From positions 1,922,001-1,986,000 of the forward strand of contig NZ_CP121648.1 in assembly GCF_029714205.1 (NCBI RefSeq): 64,000 bases of DNA, given 5' to 3'. The translations under genes were made by a program, and so were the position numbers. This document shows, in pieces, positions 47,902 to 57,890 of the stretch. Each line of letters opens with the position of its first letter. Position 1 is the stretch's first letter. The DNA is from Methylobacterium sp. CB376 (GTDB taxonomy: Bacteria; Pseudomonadota; Alphaproteobacteria; Rhizobiales; Beijerinckiaceae). A model generated the notes under the pieces. It worked only from the letters and a program-made list of their open reading frames with translations. It was not told where the DNA came from and made no database searches.

Positions 47902-48408
47902 TGCGGCACCGGACGCGACGGGTGGGGAGCGAGGCCTTCGCTCGCGCGGCGCCCCCCGACGGCGGCGCCTCGCCGTGGGAGCGGCGGCGTCGTTCACGGA
48001 ACGTCGCGAGGAGGTCGTCGGGCCTCGAACAGATCCTGACAGCTCCTGACAGCGGGGCGGCCGGGCTTCCCGTGCGTCCGAGGGAGGAGTCTGTGCGCCG
48101 CCCGGCTCCCCGAAACACCGCCACTCCATGGCCGGACCGTGGAATCGCCACGGTTGTCGAGCCTGCAGCCACTCCACGGCTCTCGGTCGCAGCGTGTCAA
48201 CCGGTCTATCGTGTCATGAGGACAGAAAAAATATCGTTCGCAGTTCAGAAGCCATTCTTGAATTATGCTGGTGCAGATACGGCGGCCGTTTACATGACAA
48301 ATTTGTATCTTGCTATTGCTTAAGATCGCGCAGCAGAATATTTTTTGGACAGAACTCTTGCGGCGGAGACGCGAGTATGCTGAGGTAACTCGGGAGGAAG
48401 CGGGTGCG
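47902..48408. promoter_or_regulatory. 500-base gap between cas3 and cas5 with AT-rich segment
   Basis: No gene recognised. The first 300 bases are GC-rich, with a direct repeat of CTCCTGACAG near 48034-48055. The last part, about 48219-48360, is strikingly AT-rich for this genome and contains the palindrome ACAAATTTGT (48297-48306). In most I-C operons cas3 and cas5 are close, so this gap may hold a separate promoter for cas5-cas8c-cas7. I could not settle on a -35/-10 pair. Confidence 0.4.
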
Positions 48409-49089
48409 ATGACATACGGGGTCCGGTTGCACGTGTGGGGTGAGCGGGCGCTCTTCACGCGGCCCGAGACCAAGGTGGAGCGCGTCTCCTACGATGTCCC
48501 CACGCCCTCGGCAGCCCGGGGCATCCTTGAGGCGATCCACTGGAAGCCCGCCATCGTCTGGCGCATCGACCGCATCCACGTCCTGAAGCCGATCCGCTTC
48601 GCGAGCGTCCGGCGCAACGAGGTGGGCGCGAAGGCGAGCACGGCGCTGGCCCTGCGCGCGATGCGGAGCGGGACGCTCGCCGGGCTCGGCCTCTCGGCGG
48701 AGATCGAGCGCCAGCAGCGCGCCGCGACGATGCTGGTCGATGTCGGCTACGTCATCGAGGCCCATCTGGAGATGACCGCGCGGGCCGGGGACGACGCGCC
48801 GGTAAAGCACATCTGCATGTTCAACCGCCGCGCCGCGGCCGGCCAGTGCTTCCACCGCCCCTGTCTCGGGACGCGGGAATGCCCGGCCGAGTTCGCGCTG
48901 ATCCCCGACGGCGCGCCGCTGCCGGCCAGCTCCCTGCCCGCCGAGGAGCGCGAGCGCGAACTCGGCTGGATGCTCTACGACATCGATTTTCGTCCCGACC
49001 GCAACGAGGCCCGCTTCTTCCGCGCCCGGCTCTCGAAGGGGATCCTCGACGTGCGGGCCTGCCTGGCGGCGAACGAGGTCGTGTCGTGA
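48409..49089 (+). CDS. cas5c: Cas5c (Cas5d), type I-C crRNA processing/Cascade subunit
   Basis: 226 residues, normal for the family. N-terminal RAMP-type strand VRLHVWGERALFTRPE, then YDVPTPSAARGILEAIHWKP near residues 28-47, and a C-terminal YDIDF segment with HICMFNRRA. In type I-C, Cas5 cuts pre-crRNA within the repeat and holds the 5' handle. ATG 48409 has GGGAGGAAG upstream; the frame opens earlier in AT-rich DNA. Overlaps cas8c by four bases. Confidence 0.92.
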   Translation: MTYGVRLHVWGERALFTRPETKVERVSYDVPTPSAARGILEAIHWKPAIVWRIDRIHVLKPIRFASVRRNEVGAKASTALALRAMRSGTLAGLGLSAEIERQQRAATMLVDVGYVIEAHLEMTARAGDDAPVKHICMFNRRAAAGQCFHRPCLGTRECPAEFALIPDGAPLPASSLPAEERERELGWMLYDIDFRPDRNEARFFRARLSKGILDVRACLAANEVVS

Positions 49090-50880
49090 CGATGCTGCAG
49101 GCGCTCGATCGGTATTACGATCGGCTGGAACGCCGCGGCGAGGTCGTGATGCCCGGCTGGTCGACGGAACCGCTCGGCCTCGTCCTCGAACTCGCCGAGG
49201 ACGGGACGCCGCTCGGCCTCGCGGATCGCCTGACCGCCAGGGGCAAGCCCCAGCTCGACCGCGTGCCCAAGTGGTTCTCGCGGTCGGGCACCGGCTCGAC
49301 GCCGTTCTTCCTGTGGGACAACCTCGCCTACGCGCTCGGCCTCGGGACGAAGGACCCGGCCAAGACCGCGCGCGATCACGCCGCCTTCCGCGATCTGCAC
49401 CTGCGCGAACTCGCCGGGGAGCGCGACCCCGCTCTCGCGGCCCTGCGCCGCTTCGTCGAAGCCTGGGTGCCGGATCCGGAGGCGGCCCGGGCCCTCGGCC
49501 TCCAGAGCCGGCACATGGCGCTCAATCTCGGCTTCCGGCTGCGCGGCGAGACCGTGCCCCTCCATCACCGCCCGGCGGCGGCGGCGCATGTGGAGCGGCT
49601 CCGGGCCGCCCACGAGGGCGGCCCGGAGGGGTTCTGCCTCGTGCGCGGCGCGCGCCTGCCCCTGGTGCGGCTGCACCCGAAGGTGAAGGGCATCGACGGC
49701 GGCGCCGCGGCGGAGATCCCGCTCGTCTCCTTCAACCAGGATGCCTTCACGTCCTACGGGCACGACCAGGGCTTCAACGCCCCGACTTCCGCGGCGGCGG
49801 CCTTCCGGTACGGGGCGGCCCTGAACGCCCTGTTGCAGCGCGGCGGCCCGAACCGGCTGCGGATCGCCGACTCGACCGTCGCCTTCTGGGCCGATGCCCG
49901 CGCCTACGACGCGTCCGTGGCGGAGCCGATCGCGCTTGCCGCGGAGGACATCTTCGGCGACGCGCTGCGCGACGGGCCGGGCCCGGCGGGGACGACCGAC
50001 GCGCGGGAGACGCAGGCGCTGCGCGAGGCCCTCGTCACGGTGGCGGAGGCCAGGGCCGCGCCGGACCTTCGGCCGGACCTGATGGAGAACGTGCCCTTCT
50101 TCGTCCTCGGGCTCGCGCCCAACATGGCGCGGGTCGCGGTGCGCTACTGGCTCGCCGGCACGTTCGGGAGCTTCAGACGCGCCCTCGACGCGCACGCGGC
50201 GGCGCTCGCGATCGAGCCCAAGCCGCGCGGCTGGGGCGCGAAGCCGCCCTCGCCGGCGCGCCTCCTGCTGAAGACGACGGCCCTCGCGGAGGAATTCGAC
50301 AACATCCCGCACGGGCTCGCCGCCGAGGTGACCCGCGCCATCCTGGAAAACCGGCCCTATCCGCGGACCTGGCTCGCCGCGACGATCGCGCGGCTGCGGG
50401 CCGGCGACGACCCGGGCCGCGGCTGGCACGCCGCCGCCATCAAGGCCTGCCTGAACCGTCGCAGCGAGAGGGAGATGCTTCCCGTGGCGCTTGATCCCGC
50501 CCACACAGACCCCGCCTACCAGCTCGGGCGCCTCTTCGCCGTGCTGGAGGCGGCGCAGAGGACCGCCCTTCCCGGCGTCAACACCACGATCGGCGACCGC
50601 TGGTACGCGGCCGCCTCCTCCACGCCCGCCCGCGTCTTCGGCCCCCTGCTGCGGAGCCTGAAGACCCATGTCGCCGACGCGCGCAAGCGCGGCCTGGGCG
50701 GCTGGATCGAGCCCAAGGTGGCCGAGATCATGCAGAGGCTGCCGCCCGACCTGCCGCGCGTCCTCTCCCTGGAGGCGCAGGGGCGCTTCGCCGTCGGCTA
50801 CTACCACGAGCGCGGCACCCGCCCCGAGAAGAAGACGGATTCCCCGACGACGACCGGCACGGACCCGGAGGAGACCCCCC

Positions 50881-50888
<8 letters not shown>
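49086..50888 (+). CDS. cas8c: Cas8c (Csd1), type I-C large Cascade subunit
   Basis: 600 residues, usual length. Recognisable Csd1 features: QALDRYYDRLERRGEVVMPG at the N-terminus, FLWDNLAYALGL, VSFNQDAFTSYGHDQGFNAP around residue 220, and RMARVAV-like NMARVAVRYWLAGTFG in the middle. It recognises PAM and stabilises the R-loop. GTG 49086 overlaps the cas5 stop and is well spaced from GAGG; ATG 49092 is the alternative. It overlaps cas7 by eight bases. No sign of damage. Confidence 0.93.
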
Positions 50889-51960
<1,072 letters not shown>

Positions 51961-52011
51961 GCCCGCCCCATTCTGCCGAGTCTGAGGCAGTTTGGCCTCG
52001 GGCACGGCTGA

Positions 52012-52602
52012 TCGCGTGAGGGGGCGGTCGGCGTCGAGACCTTGTGCGGCCTCGAAGGGGAGGCCGCGCAGGTCTATGTCGGTGTGTTCGACACGCTGGT
52101 GAGGCGGGACGACCCGGCTTTTCGCGTCTCCGGCCGCTCGCGCCGGCCGCCGCTCGATCGGATGAACGCCCTCTTGTCCTTCCTCTATGCGCTGCTCGGG
52201 CACGATTGCCGTTCCGCGCTCGACGCGCACGGGCTCGACCCGCAGGTCGGGTTCCTGCATGCCGACCGCCCTGGTCGCGCGAGCCTCGCCCTCGATCTGA
52301 TGGAGGAGCTGCGGCCGGTCCTCGCCGACCGACTGGCCCTCAGCCTCGTCAATCGCCGCCAGCTCGGGGCGGAGGATTTCCGCATCGAGGAGGCCGGCGG
52401 GGTGCGCCTCACCGACGATGCGCGGCGGACCGTCCTGGGAGCGTGGCAGGAGCGCAAGCGCGAGGACCTGCGCCATCCCTTCCTCGACGAGACGATGCCG
52501 CTCGGCCTCGTGGCCCAGATGCAGCCCCATGTGCAGGCCCAGCTTCTCGCCCGGCATCTGCGCGGCGACCTCGACGGCTACCCGGCCTTCGTCTGGCGAT
52601 GA
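52012..52602 (+). pseudogene. cas1: cas1 remnant lacking the N-terminal domain
   Basis: About 196 residues matching only the C-terminal catalytic domain of type I-C Cas1, normally about 340. All three metal ligands are there: Glu in GLEGEAAQ, His in GFLHADRPGR, Asp in LALDLMEE. Upstream similarity ends at a stop at 52009-52011, only 50 bases after cas7, so the N-terminal beta domain and the whole of cas4, which normally lies between, are gone. A TTG at 52042 could start a short product, but Cas1 dimerises through the lost domain, so integrase activity is not expected. Confidence 0.9.
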
Positions 52603-52633
52603 GCCCGGGCGCGGGCCGAAGGGGGAATGACGC

Positions 52634-52924
52634 GTGCTGATGCTCGTCACCGACGACGTGAACACCCAGACGCCGGCCGGGCGCACCCGGCTGCGCCGCG
52701 TGGCCCGTGCCTGTCTCGACGTGGGGCAGCGTGTGCAGAACTCGGTCTTCGCGTGCGAGGTCGACCCGGCCCAGTGGACGGCCCTGCGCGACCGCCTCGT
52801 CGGACTGATCGACCCGCAGCGCGATTCCCTGCGCTTCGACCGCCTCGGTGCCGAGGGGCGACGGCGCATCGCGCATGTCGGCGCCAAGCCCATCCTGGAT
52901 CTCGACGGGCCGCTCGTCTTCTGA
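52634..52924 (+). CDS. cas2: Cas2
   Basis: 96 residues, complete: ferredoxin-like fold with LMLVTDDVNTQTPAGRTRLR, RVARACLDVGQRVQNSVFAC and the C-terminal strand ending DLDGPLVF. In intact systems Cas2 is the structural core between two Cas1 dimers. GTG start 31 bases after the cas1 remnant. Without functional Cas1 it cannot support adaptation. Confidence 0.93.
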   Translation: MLMLVTDDVNTQTPAGRTRLRRVARACLDVGQRVQNSVFACEVDPAQWTALRDRLVGLIDPQRDSLRFDRLGAEGRRRIAHVGAKPILDLDGPLVF

Positions 52925-53105
52925 GGCGCGCGAACCGCAAGCGCCCAGGCGTCTCCCGGACGGTTCGCGCAGGACGTAACGCGCTGACCAACCAAGCCAA
53001 TCAGGATCGTGCCCTCCACCCCGCGGGCCGCCGCACGCCGCTGTCCGGCCGGTTCGCGCGGACGGCCGGAATTGCGCTGATCCGGCCGTTGGTTAGAGTG
53101 GCGCC
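52925..53105 (+). promoter_or_regulatory. CRISPR leader region
   Basis: About 180 bases between cas2 and the first repeat, the expected leader position. It has GGTTCGCGC twice (near 52960 and 53050) and CCGGCCG motifs in both orientations. It is less AT-rich than many leaders. Orientation is supported by the degenerate repeat being at the far end of the array. Confidence 0.55.
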
Positions 53106-53529
53106 ATCGCCCCCTCGCGGGGGCGCGGATTGAATCCGGGTTTTTGCCCCCAACCACCCCGACCTGTCGAATCGCCCCCTCGCGGGGGCGCGGATTGAAA
53201 CGCCTGCTGCTACCCTCTCTGCGCCGAGGCCATCCATCGCCCCCTCGCGGGGGCGCGGATTGAAACATATGAACAACGGTTGGGCACTCAACAATGTCGA
53301 CATCGCCCCCTCGCGGGGGCGCGGATTGAAACAAGGCGACCGTGCCCGCGATCATCGAGGTGCGGTGATCGCCCCCTCGCGGGGGCGTGGATTGAAACGC
53401 CGTCGGCGCCTGGTCGCTGCCCGGCGACACGCATCGCCCCCTCGCGGGGGCGCGGATTGAAACAACGGGCGCGCCCCGCGTTACCGGGCGCACGCCCATT
53501 GCCCCCCTGGCGGGGGCGCCAATGGACAC
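53106..53529 (+). CRISPR. Type I-C CRISPR array, 7 repeats (last degenerate), 6 spacers
   Basis: 31-base repeats starting ATCGCCCCCTCGCGGGGGCG and ending CGGATTGAAAC at 53106, 53171, 53236, 53302, 53368 and 53433; stem CGCCCCC/GGGGGCG. Repeat 1 ends GAATC instead of GAAAC; repeat 5 has one C to T change. A strongly degenerate seventh repeat is at 53498-53529 (ATTGCCCCCCTGG...), marking the trailer. Spacers are 53137-53170, 53202-53235, 53267-53301, 53333-53367, 53399-53432 and 53464-53497, of 34 or 35 bases. The ATTGAAAC end and neighbouring genes fit type I-C. Spacer targets are unknown. Confidence 0.95.
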
Positions 53530-53589
53530 GCTGCGGGAGGGGGATCATCCGGGGCGCGCATCACCGTCGCCCCGCCGCAGCCTCCGCCC

Positions 53590-54480
53590 TCAGCCCGGGC
53601 GATCCCCGTCCGGCCCCATCGCCCGCGCGATCCAGGCGACGAGGCAGCGCAGGTCCGCCCGCGCCTGCAGGTGCTCGGCGATCCACAGCTCCAGCCGATG
53701 GGGGCCGGGCGTGAAGCCGAAGGGCGCCGCGAGGTGGCCGGCCCGGATCTCGCTCTCGACCAGGAGGCGGGGCGCCAGCGCCAGGCCCAGGCCGCAGGCC
53801 GCCGCCTGAATCACCAGGTAGAAGTGGCCGTAGCTCTCCTGCGGCACGATGCCGAGATCCGGCCGGCCGATCGCCCGCCCCCACTCGGCCCAGGCCTGCG
53901 GCCGCGTCGCCGTCGCCAGGATCCGCGCCCGCGCCAGGTCGTCGGGCCCCGCGAGCCCGAGCCGCGCCGCGTAATCCGGGTGGCAGACCGGGCCGATCTC
54001 CTCCGCGATCAGCGGCCGCGCCCGCGCGGTCGCCGGCGGGCGGTACATGCTGGTGCGGATCGCCACGCTGATCCCGTCGCGGACGAAGTCGACCTCGCCG
54101 TAGCTGATGTTGAGGCGCAGCTCCACCGCCGGATGGGCCTGCTTGAAGGTCTCCAGCCGCGGGATCAGCCAGTACATCATGATGGTCGCCGAGCACGACA
54201 GGGTCAGCGGCCCGGGCTGCACGCGCGAGACGGCGAGCTGAATCTGGTCGAAGGCGTCCGCGAGGCTCGCCGCAAGCTGCGCGCCCTCTTGCGTCAGGGC
54301 CACCGCCCGCGGCAGCCGCTCCAGCAGCGGCAGGCCGAGCTGCGCCTCCAGCGCCTTGATGTGGCGGCTCACCGCCCCGTGCGTGACCCCGAGCTCCCCC
54401 GCCGCCGCGCTCATGCTGCCGAGCCGCGCCGTCACGTCGAAGGCCCGCAGCGCGTTGAGCGGAAGACGGGACAGCGGCAT
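53590..54480 (-). CDS. LysR-family transcriptional regulator (GcvA-like)
   Basis: 296 residues: HTH at the N-terminus (LRAFDVTARLGSMSAAAGEL, then GVTHGAVSRHIKALEAQLG) and an effector domain with TLSCSATIMMYWLIPRLETF. It is divergent from the TRAP/RuBisCO-like operon that starts at 54759, which is the classic arrangement for a LysR activator and its target, so it is a candidate regulator of that pathway. The 278 bases between hold the promoters; no operator was recognised. It closes the CRISPR side of the region. Confidence 0.9.
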   Translation of the reverse strand: MPLSRLPLNALRAFDVTARLGSMSAAAGELGVTHGAVSRHIKALEAQLGLPLLERLPRAVALTQEGAQLAASLADAFDQIQLAVSRVQPGPLTLSCSATIMMYWLIPRLETFKQAHPAVELRLNISYGEVDFVRDGISVAIRTSMYRPPATARARPLIAEEIGPVCHPDYAARLGLAGPDDLARARILATATRPQAWAEWGRAIGRPDLGIVPQESYGHFYLVIQAAACGLGLALAPRLLVESEIRAGHLAAPFGFTPGPHRLELWIAEHLQARADLRCLVAWIARAMGPDGDRPG

Positions 54481-54758
54481 CGGCCCCTCCGGGTGGCCCG
54501 GCGCCGCGGGCGGCCGCGGCTGCTGTGAGATTTCTTCACGGATCGCGGCGCCGAAGTCGAGTGGCCGCGCGCGCTCCCGCGTGCCACCTTCCCTCTGAGA
54601 ACACGATCAGGGTGGAAACGGGCGAGGGCGGCGGGACGCGGCGCAGCCGCGGCAGCGCCGCCCCGCGGCCCCGCGCGAGCCAGGCGGCGCGGCCGCCGGG
54701 CGGGATCCGCGCCGCCCCGGCCGCGTCCCGCCCCGCCCCCGACCCGGAGGTGAGACCC

Positions 54759-55766
54759 ATGTCCCGCCTGACCCGCCGCACCCTCCTGCTCACCGGGGCG
54801 ACGGCGCTCGCCGCGCCGCACGTCGCCTGGGCGGCCGAGCCCGAGTTCCGGCTGAAATTCGGCAACATCGTCTCGGGCGATCACCCGCTCAACCTCGCCA
54901 TGGGCCGGGTGCGCGACCGGGTCGCGCAGGAATCCGACGGGCGGGTGCGGATCGAGCTCTTCCCCAAGAACCAGCTCGGCTCCGACGCCGACATGCTGAG
55001 CCAGCTGCGCTCGGGCGCCCTCGAACTCTTCGCCCAGACCGGGGTGCTGATGTCGACCCTGGTGCCGGTCGCCTCGATCAGCGGGATCGGCTTCGCCTTC
55101 CCGAGCTACGACAAGGTCTGGGAAGCCCTGGACGGCCCCCTCGGCCAGCACATCCGGGGCGCCTTCGCCAAGGCCAACCTCGTCTGCCTTGAAAAGTCCT
55201 ACAATCACGGCTTCCGGCAGACCACCTCCTCGACCCGGCCGATCCGCACCCCCGACGACTTCAACGGCTTCAAGATCCGGGTGCCGCCCTCGCCGCTCTG
55301 GACCTCGATGTTCAAGGCCTTCGGGGCCGCCCCGGTCTCGATCCCCTGGGCCGAGACCTACTCGGCGATGCAGACGCGGATCGCGGACGGGCTGGAGCAG
55401 CCGCTGATCGGGCTCCTCGTCGACAAGATGTACGAGGTGCAGCGATCCTGCTCGCTCACCAACCACATGTGGGACGGGTTCTGGGTCCTGGCCAACCGCC
55501 GCGCCTGGGAGCGGCTGCCGCCCGACCTGCGCGAGATGCTGGAGCGCGCCATCAACCAGGAGGCCCTGGTGCAGCGCCGCGAGGTCGAGCACATGAACGC
55601 GACCCTGCAGGACAGGCTGCAGAGCCTGGGGCTGCAATTCCACACCGTCGCCAACGCCGATTTCCGGCAGCGGCTGGTCTCCTCCGGCTTCTACCAGGAA
55701 TGGCAGAAGCGCTACGGCGACGAGGCGTGGTCGCTGCTCGAGGCGACGACCGGCAAGCTCGGGTGA
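54759..55766 (+). CDS. TRAP transporter substrate-binding protein, DctP type
   Basis: 335 residues. N-terminal export signal with a twin-arginine-like start (SRLTRRTLLLTGATALAAP), then a DctP fold: FPKNQLGSDADMLSQLRSGA, the binding-Arg region NGFKIRVPPSPLW and SLTNHMWDGFWVLANRR. It captures an organic or sugar acid in the periplasm. GGAGGTGAG before ATG 54759 is a strong ribosome-binding site. First gene of the operon; the membrane components DctQ and DctM are not in the window. Paralogous to the protein at 60178. Confidence 0.9.
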   Translation: MSRLTRRTLLLTGATALAAPHVAWAAEPEFRLKFGNIVSGDHPLNLAMGRVRDRVAQESDGRVRIELFPKNQLGSDADMLSQLRSGALELFAQTGVLMSTLVPVASISGIGFAFPSYDKVWEALDGPLGQHIRGAFAKANLVCLEKSYNHGFRQTTSSTRPIRTPDDFNGFKIRVPPSPLWTSMFKAFGAAPVSIPWAETYSAMQTRIADGLEQPLIGLLVDKMYEVQRSCSLTNHMWDGFWVLANRRAWERLPPDLREMLERAINQEALVQRREVEHMNATLQDRLQSLGLQFHTVANADFRQRLVSSGFYQEWQKRYGDEAWSLLEATTGKLG

Positions 55767-55824
55767 GGCGCGTCCCCGGGCCGGCCCGCGCCACCTCCCC
55801 ATCCCCCGCACTCGGACTGGGCAC

Positions 55825-56613
55825 ATGCGTCTGCAGGACAAAGTCGCGATCGTCTTCGGGGCCGGCTCGGCCGGCCCGGGCTGGGGCAACGGCAAGGCCG
55901 CGGCCGCCCTCTTCGCCCGCAACGGGGCCGAGGTGATCTGCGTCGACATCAACCGGGCAGCCGCCGAGGAGACGGCCGGGATCATCGCCGGCGAGGGCGG
56001 GCGGGCGCGCCCCGCCGCCTGCGACGTCACCGATTCCGCCGCCGTGAAGGCCGTGGTGGACGAGGTGGCCGCCCGCCACGGCCGCATCGACGTGCTGCAC
56101 AACAATGTCGGCCACGCCACCATGGGCGGGCCGGTCGAGCTCGACGAGGCGGACTGGCAGCGCGCCCTCGACCTCAACGTCACCGGCTGCTTCCTCACCT
56201 GCAAGCACGTGCTGCCGCACATGCTGGCCCGGCGCGCGGGCGCCATCGTCAACGTCTCGTCGATCGCGGCGATCCGCTACACCGGCTACCCCTACGCCGC
56301 CTACTACGCCGCCAAGGCGGCCGTGAACAACTTCACCATGGGGCTCGCCCTGCAATACGCGCGGGACGGCATCCGGGCGAACGCGATCATGCCCGGCCTG
56401 ATGAACACGCCGCTGATCTTCCAGCAGATCTCCGGCCAGTACCGGGACGCCGAGGAGATGGTGCGGGCGCGCGACGCCGCCTGCCCGATGGGCCGCATGG
56501 GCACGGCCTGGGACGTGGCCAAGGCCGCCCTGTTCCTCGCCTCCGACGACGCGGCCTACATCACGGGCGTCAGCCTGCCGGTCGATGGCGGCCTCTCCTG
56601 CCGGGCCGGATGA
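55825..56613 (+). CDS. Short-chain dehydrogenase/reductase
   Basis: 262 residues: nucleotide-binding GAGSAGPGWGNG, HNNVGHATMGG, catalytic YAAYYAAKAAV, and SDDAAYITGVSLPVDGG at the end. The glycine motif has an unusual insertion (GAGSAGPGWGNGKA rather than TGxxxGIG), seen in a subset of SDRs. It overlaps the RuBisCO-like gene by four bases. Likely oxidises a hydroxyl of a sugar acid to the oxo-acid used by the next enzymes. Confidence 0.87.
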   Translation: MRLQDKVAIVFGAGSAGPGWGNGKAAAALFARNGAEVICVDINRAAAEETAGIIAGEGGRARPAACDVTDSAAVKAVVDEVAARHGRIDVLHNNVGHATMGGPVELDEADWQRALDLNVTGCFLTCKHVLPHMLARRAGAIVNVSSIAAIRYTGYPYAAYYAAKAAVNNFTMGLALQYARDGIRANAIMPGLMNTPLIFQQISGQYRDAEEMVRARDAACPMGRMGTAWDVAKAALFLASDDAAYITGVSLPVDGGLSCRAG

Positions 56614-57890
56614 GCGCCGTGCAGCCCGTCCCCGCCCCGCCGGCCCGGATCGAGGCCGATTACCTGCTGGAGAGCGTCGTCGACCCGCGCCGGGCCGCCG
56701 AGATCATCGCGGGCGAGCAGTCGAGCGGCACCTTCGTGCCCGTCCCGGGCGAGACGCCCGAGCTGAAGGCGCGCGCCGCCGCCCGGATCGAGCGCCTCGA
56801 CCTCCTCGACGAGGCCGTCGCCGCGCCCGCTCTGCCCTCCGCCGGCATCCCGGCCGGGGCGGCGGCCCGGCGCGCCCGCCTCACCCTGTCCTGGCCCCTC
56901 GACAATCTCGGCCCCTCGCTGCCGAACCTCCTCGCCACGGTGGCCGGCAACCTGTTCGAGCTGAAGCCGGTCACGGGCCTGCGCCTCCTCGACATCCGCC
57001 TTCCGGAGGCCTTCGCGCGGGCCTATCCGGGGCCGCGCTTCGGCGTCGCCGGCACCCGCCGCCTCGCCGGAATCGAGGGCCGGCCGCTCATCGGCACCAT
57101 CATCAAGCCGAGCGTCGGCCTCGACCCGCAGCAGACCGCCGCCCTGGTCGCCAGCCTCTGCGCGGGGGGGATCGACTTCATCAAGGACGACGAATTGCAG
57201 GCCGACGGGCCGCACTGCCCCTTCGACGCGCGGGTGCGCGCCGTGATGCGGGAGGTGCGCGCCCACCGGGACCGCACGGGCCGGGCCGTGATGGTGGCCT
57301 TCAACCTCACCGGCGACCTCGACCAGATGCGCCGCCGGCACGACCTGCTCGTCGCGGAGGGCGCCACCTGCCTGATGGCGAGCCTCAACTCCGTCGGCCT
57401 CGTCGGCATGATCGAGCTCGGGCGCTTCAGCGCCCTGCCGATCCACGCCCACCGCAACGGCTGGGGCTACCTCTCGCGCCACCCGCTGCTCGGCTGGTCC
57501 TACGTGGCGTGGCAGAAGATCTGGCGCCTCGCCGGCGCCGACCACATGCACGTCAACGGCCTCGCCAACAAGTTCGCGGAGCCGGACGACAGCGTCGTCG
57601 CCTCGGCGCGCACCTGCCTGACGCCGCTCTTCCCCGACAAGCCCTGCCTCGCCATGCCGGTCTTCTCCTCCGGCCAGTCGGTGCGGCAGGCCCCCGGCAC
57701 CTACCGGGCGCTCGGCGGGACCGACCTCATCGTCACGGCGGGCGGGGGCATCATGGCGCATCCGGGCGGGCCGGCGGCGGGCGTCGAAGCCCTGCGCGAG
57801 GCCTGGGAGGCGGCGGTGGCGGGCATCCCCCTCGACGCCTACGCGCGCGAGCGCCCGGCCCTGCGCGACGCGCTCGGGGCCGCCGCGTGA
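56610..57890 (+). CDS. RuBisCO-like protein (form IV), OiaX/OiaT-like
   Basis: 426 residues of the RuBisCO large-subunit superfamily. Active-site landmarks: GTIIKPSVGL (proton-transfer Lys), GGIDFIKDDELQ (carbamylated Lys with Asp and Glu ligands, about 190-200), HAHRNGWG, HMHVNGLANKF, SSGQSVRQAP and the phosphate-binding TAGGGIMAHPGG. The KDDE ligands are complete, so a metal-dependent enolisation-type reaction is likely. Followed by a DUF1537 kinase, it fits the oxo-isoapionate-4-phosphate decarboxylase or transcarboxylase of D-apionate breakdown rather than CO2 fixation. No small-subunit or phosphoribulokinase gene is near. Confidence 0.88.
   Translation: MSAVQPVPAPPARIEADYLLESVVDPRRAAEIIAGEQSSGTFVPVPGETPELKARAAARIERLDLLDEAVAAPALPSAGIPAGAAARRARLTLSWPLDNLGPSLPNLLATVAGNLFELKPVTGLRLLDIRLPEAFARAYPGPRFGVAGTRRLAGIEGRPLIGTIIKPSVGLDPQQTAALVASLCAGGIDFIKDDELQADGPHCPFDARVRAVMREVRAHRDRTGRAVMVAFNLTGDLDQMRRRHDLLVAEGATCLMASLNSVGLVGMIELGRFSALPIHAHRNGWGYLSRHPLLGWSYVAWQKIWRLAGADHMHVNGLANKFAEPDDSVVASARTCLTPLFPDKPCLAMPVFSSGQSVRQAPGTYRALGGTDLIVTAGGGIMAHPGGPAAGVEALREAWEAAVAGIPLDAYARERPALRDALGAAA

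Noticed and set aside
52042..52602. Functional short Cas1
   Set aside because: Catalytic residues are intact, but the N-terminal dimerisation domain is absent and no good start codon with a ribosome site is seen.
56610..57890. Photosynthetic or autotrophic RuBisCO
   Set aside because: No small subunit, phosphoribulokinase or Calvin-cycle genes, and the context is a sugar-acid kinase with TRAP transport. The protein reads as a form IV RuBisCO-like enzyme.
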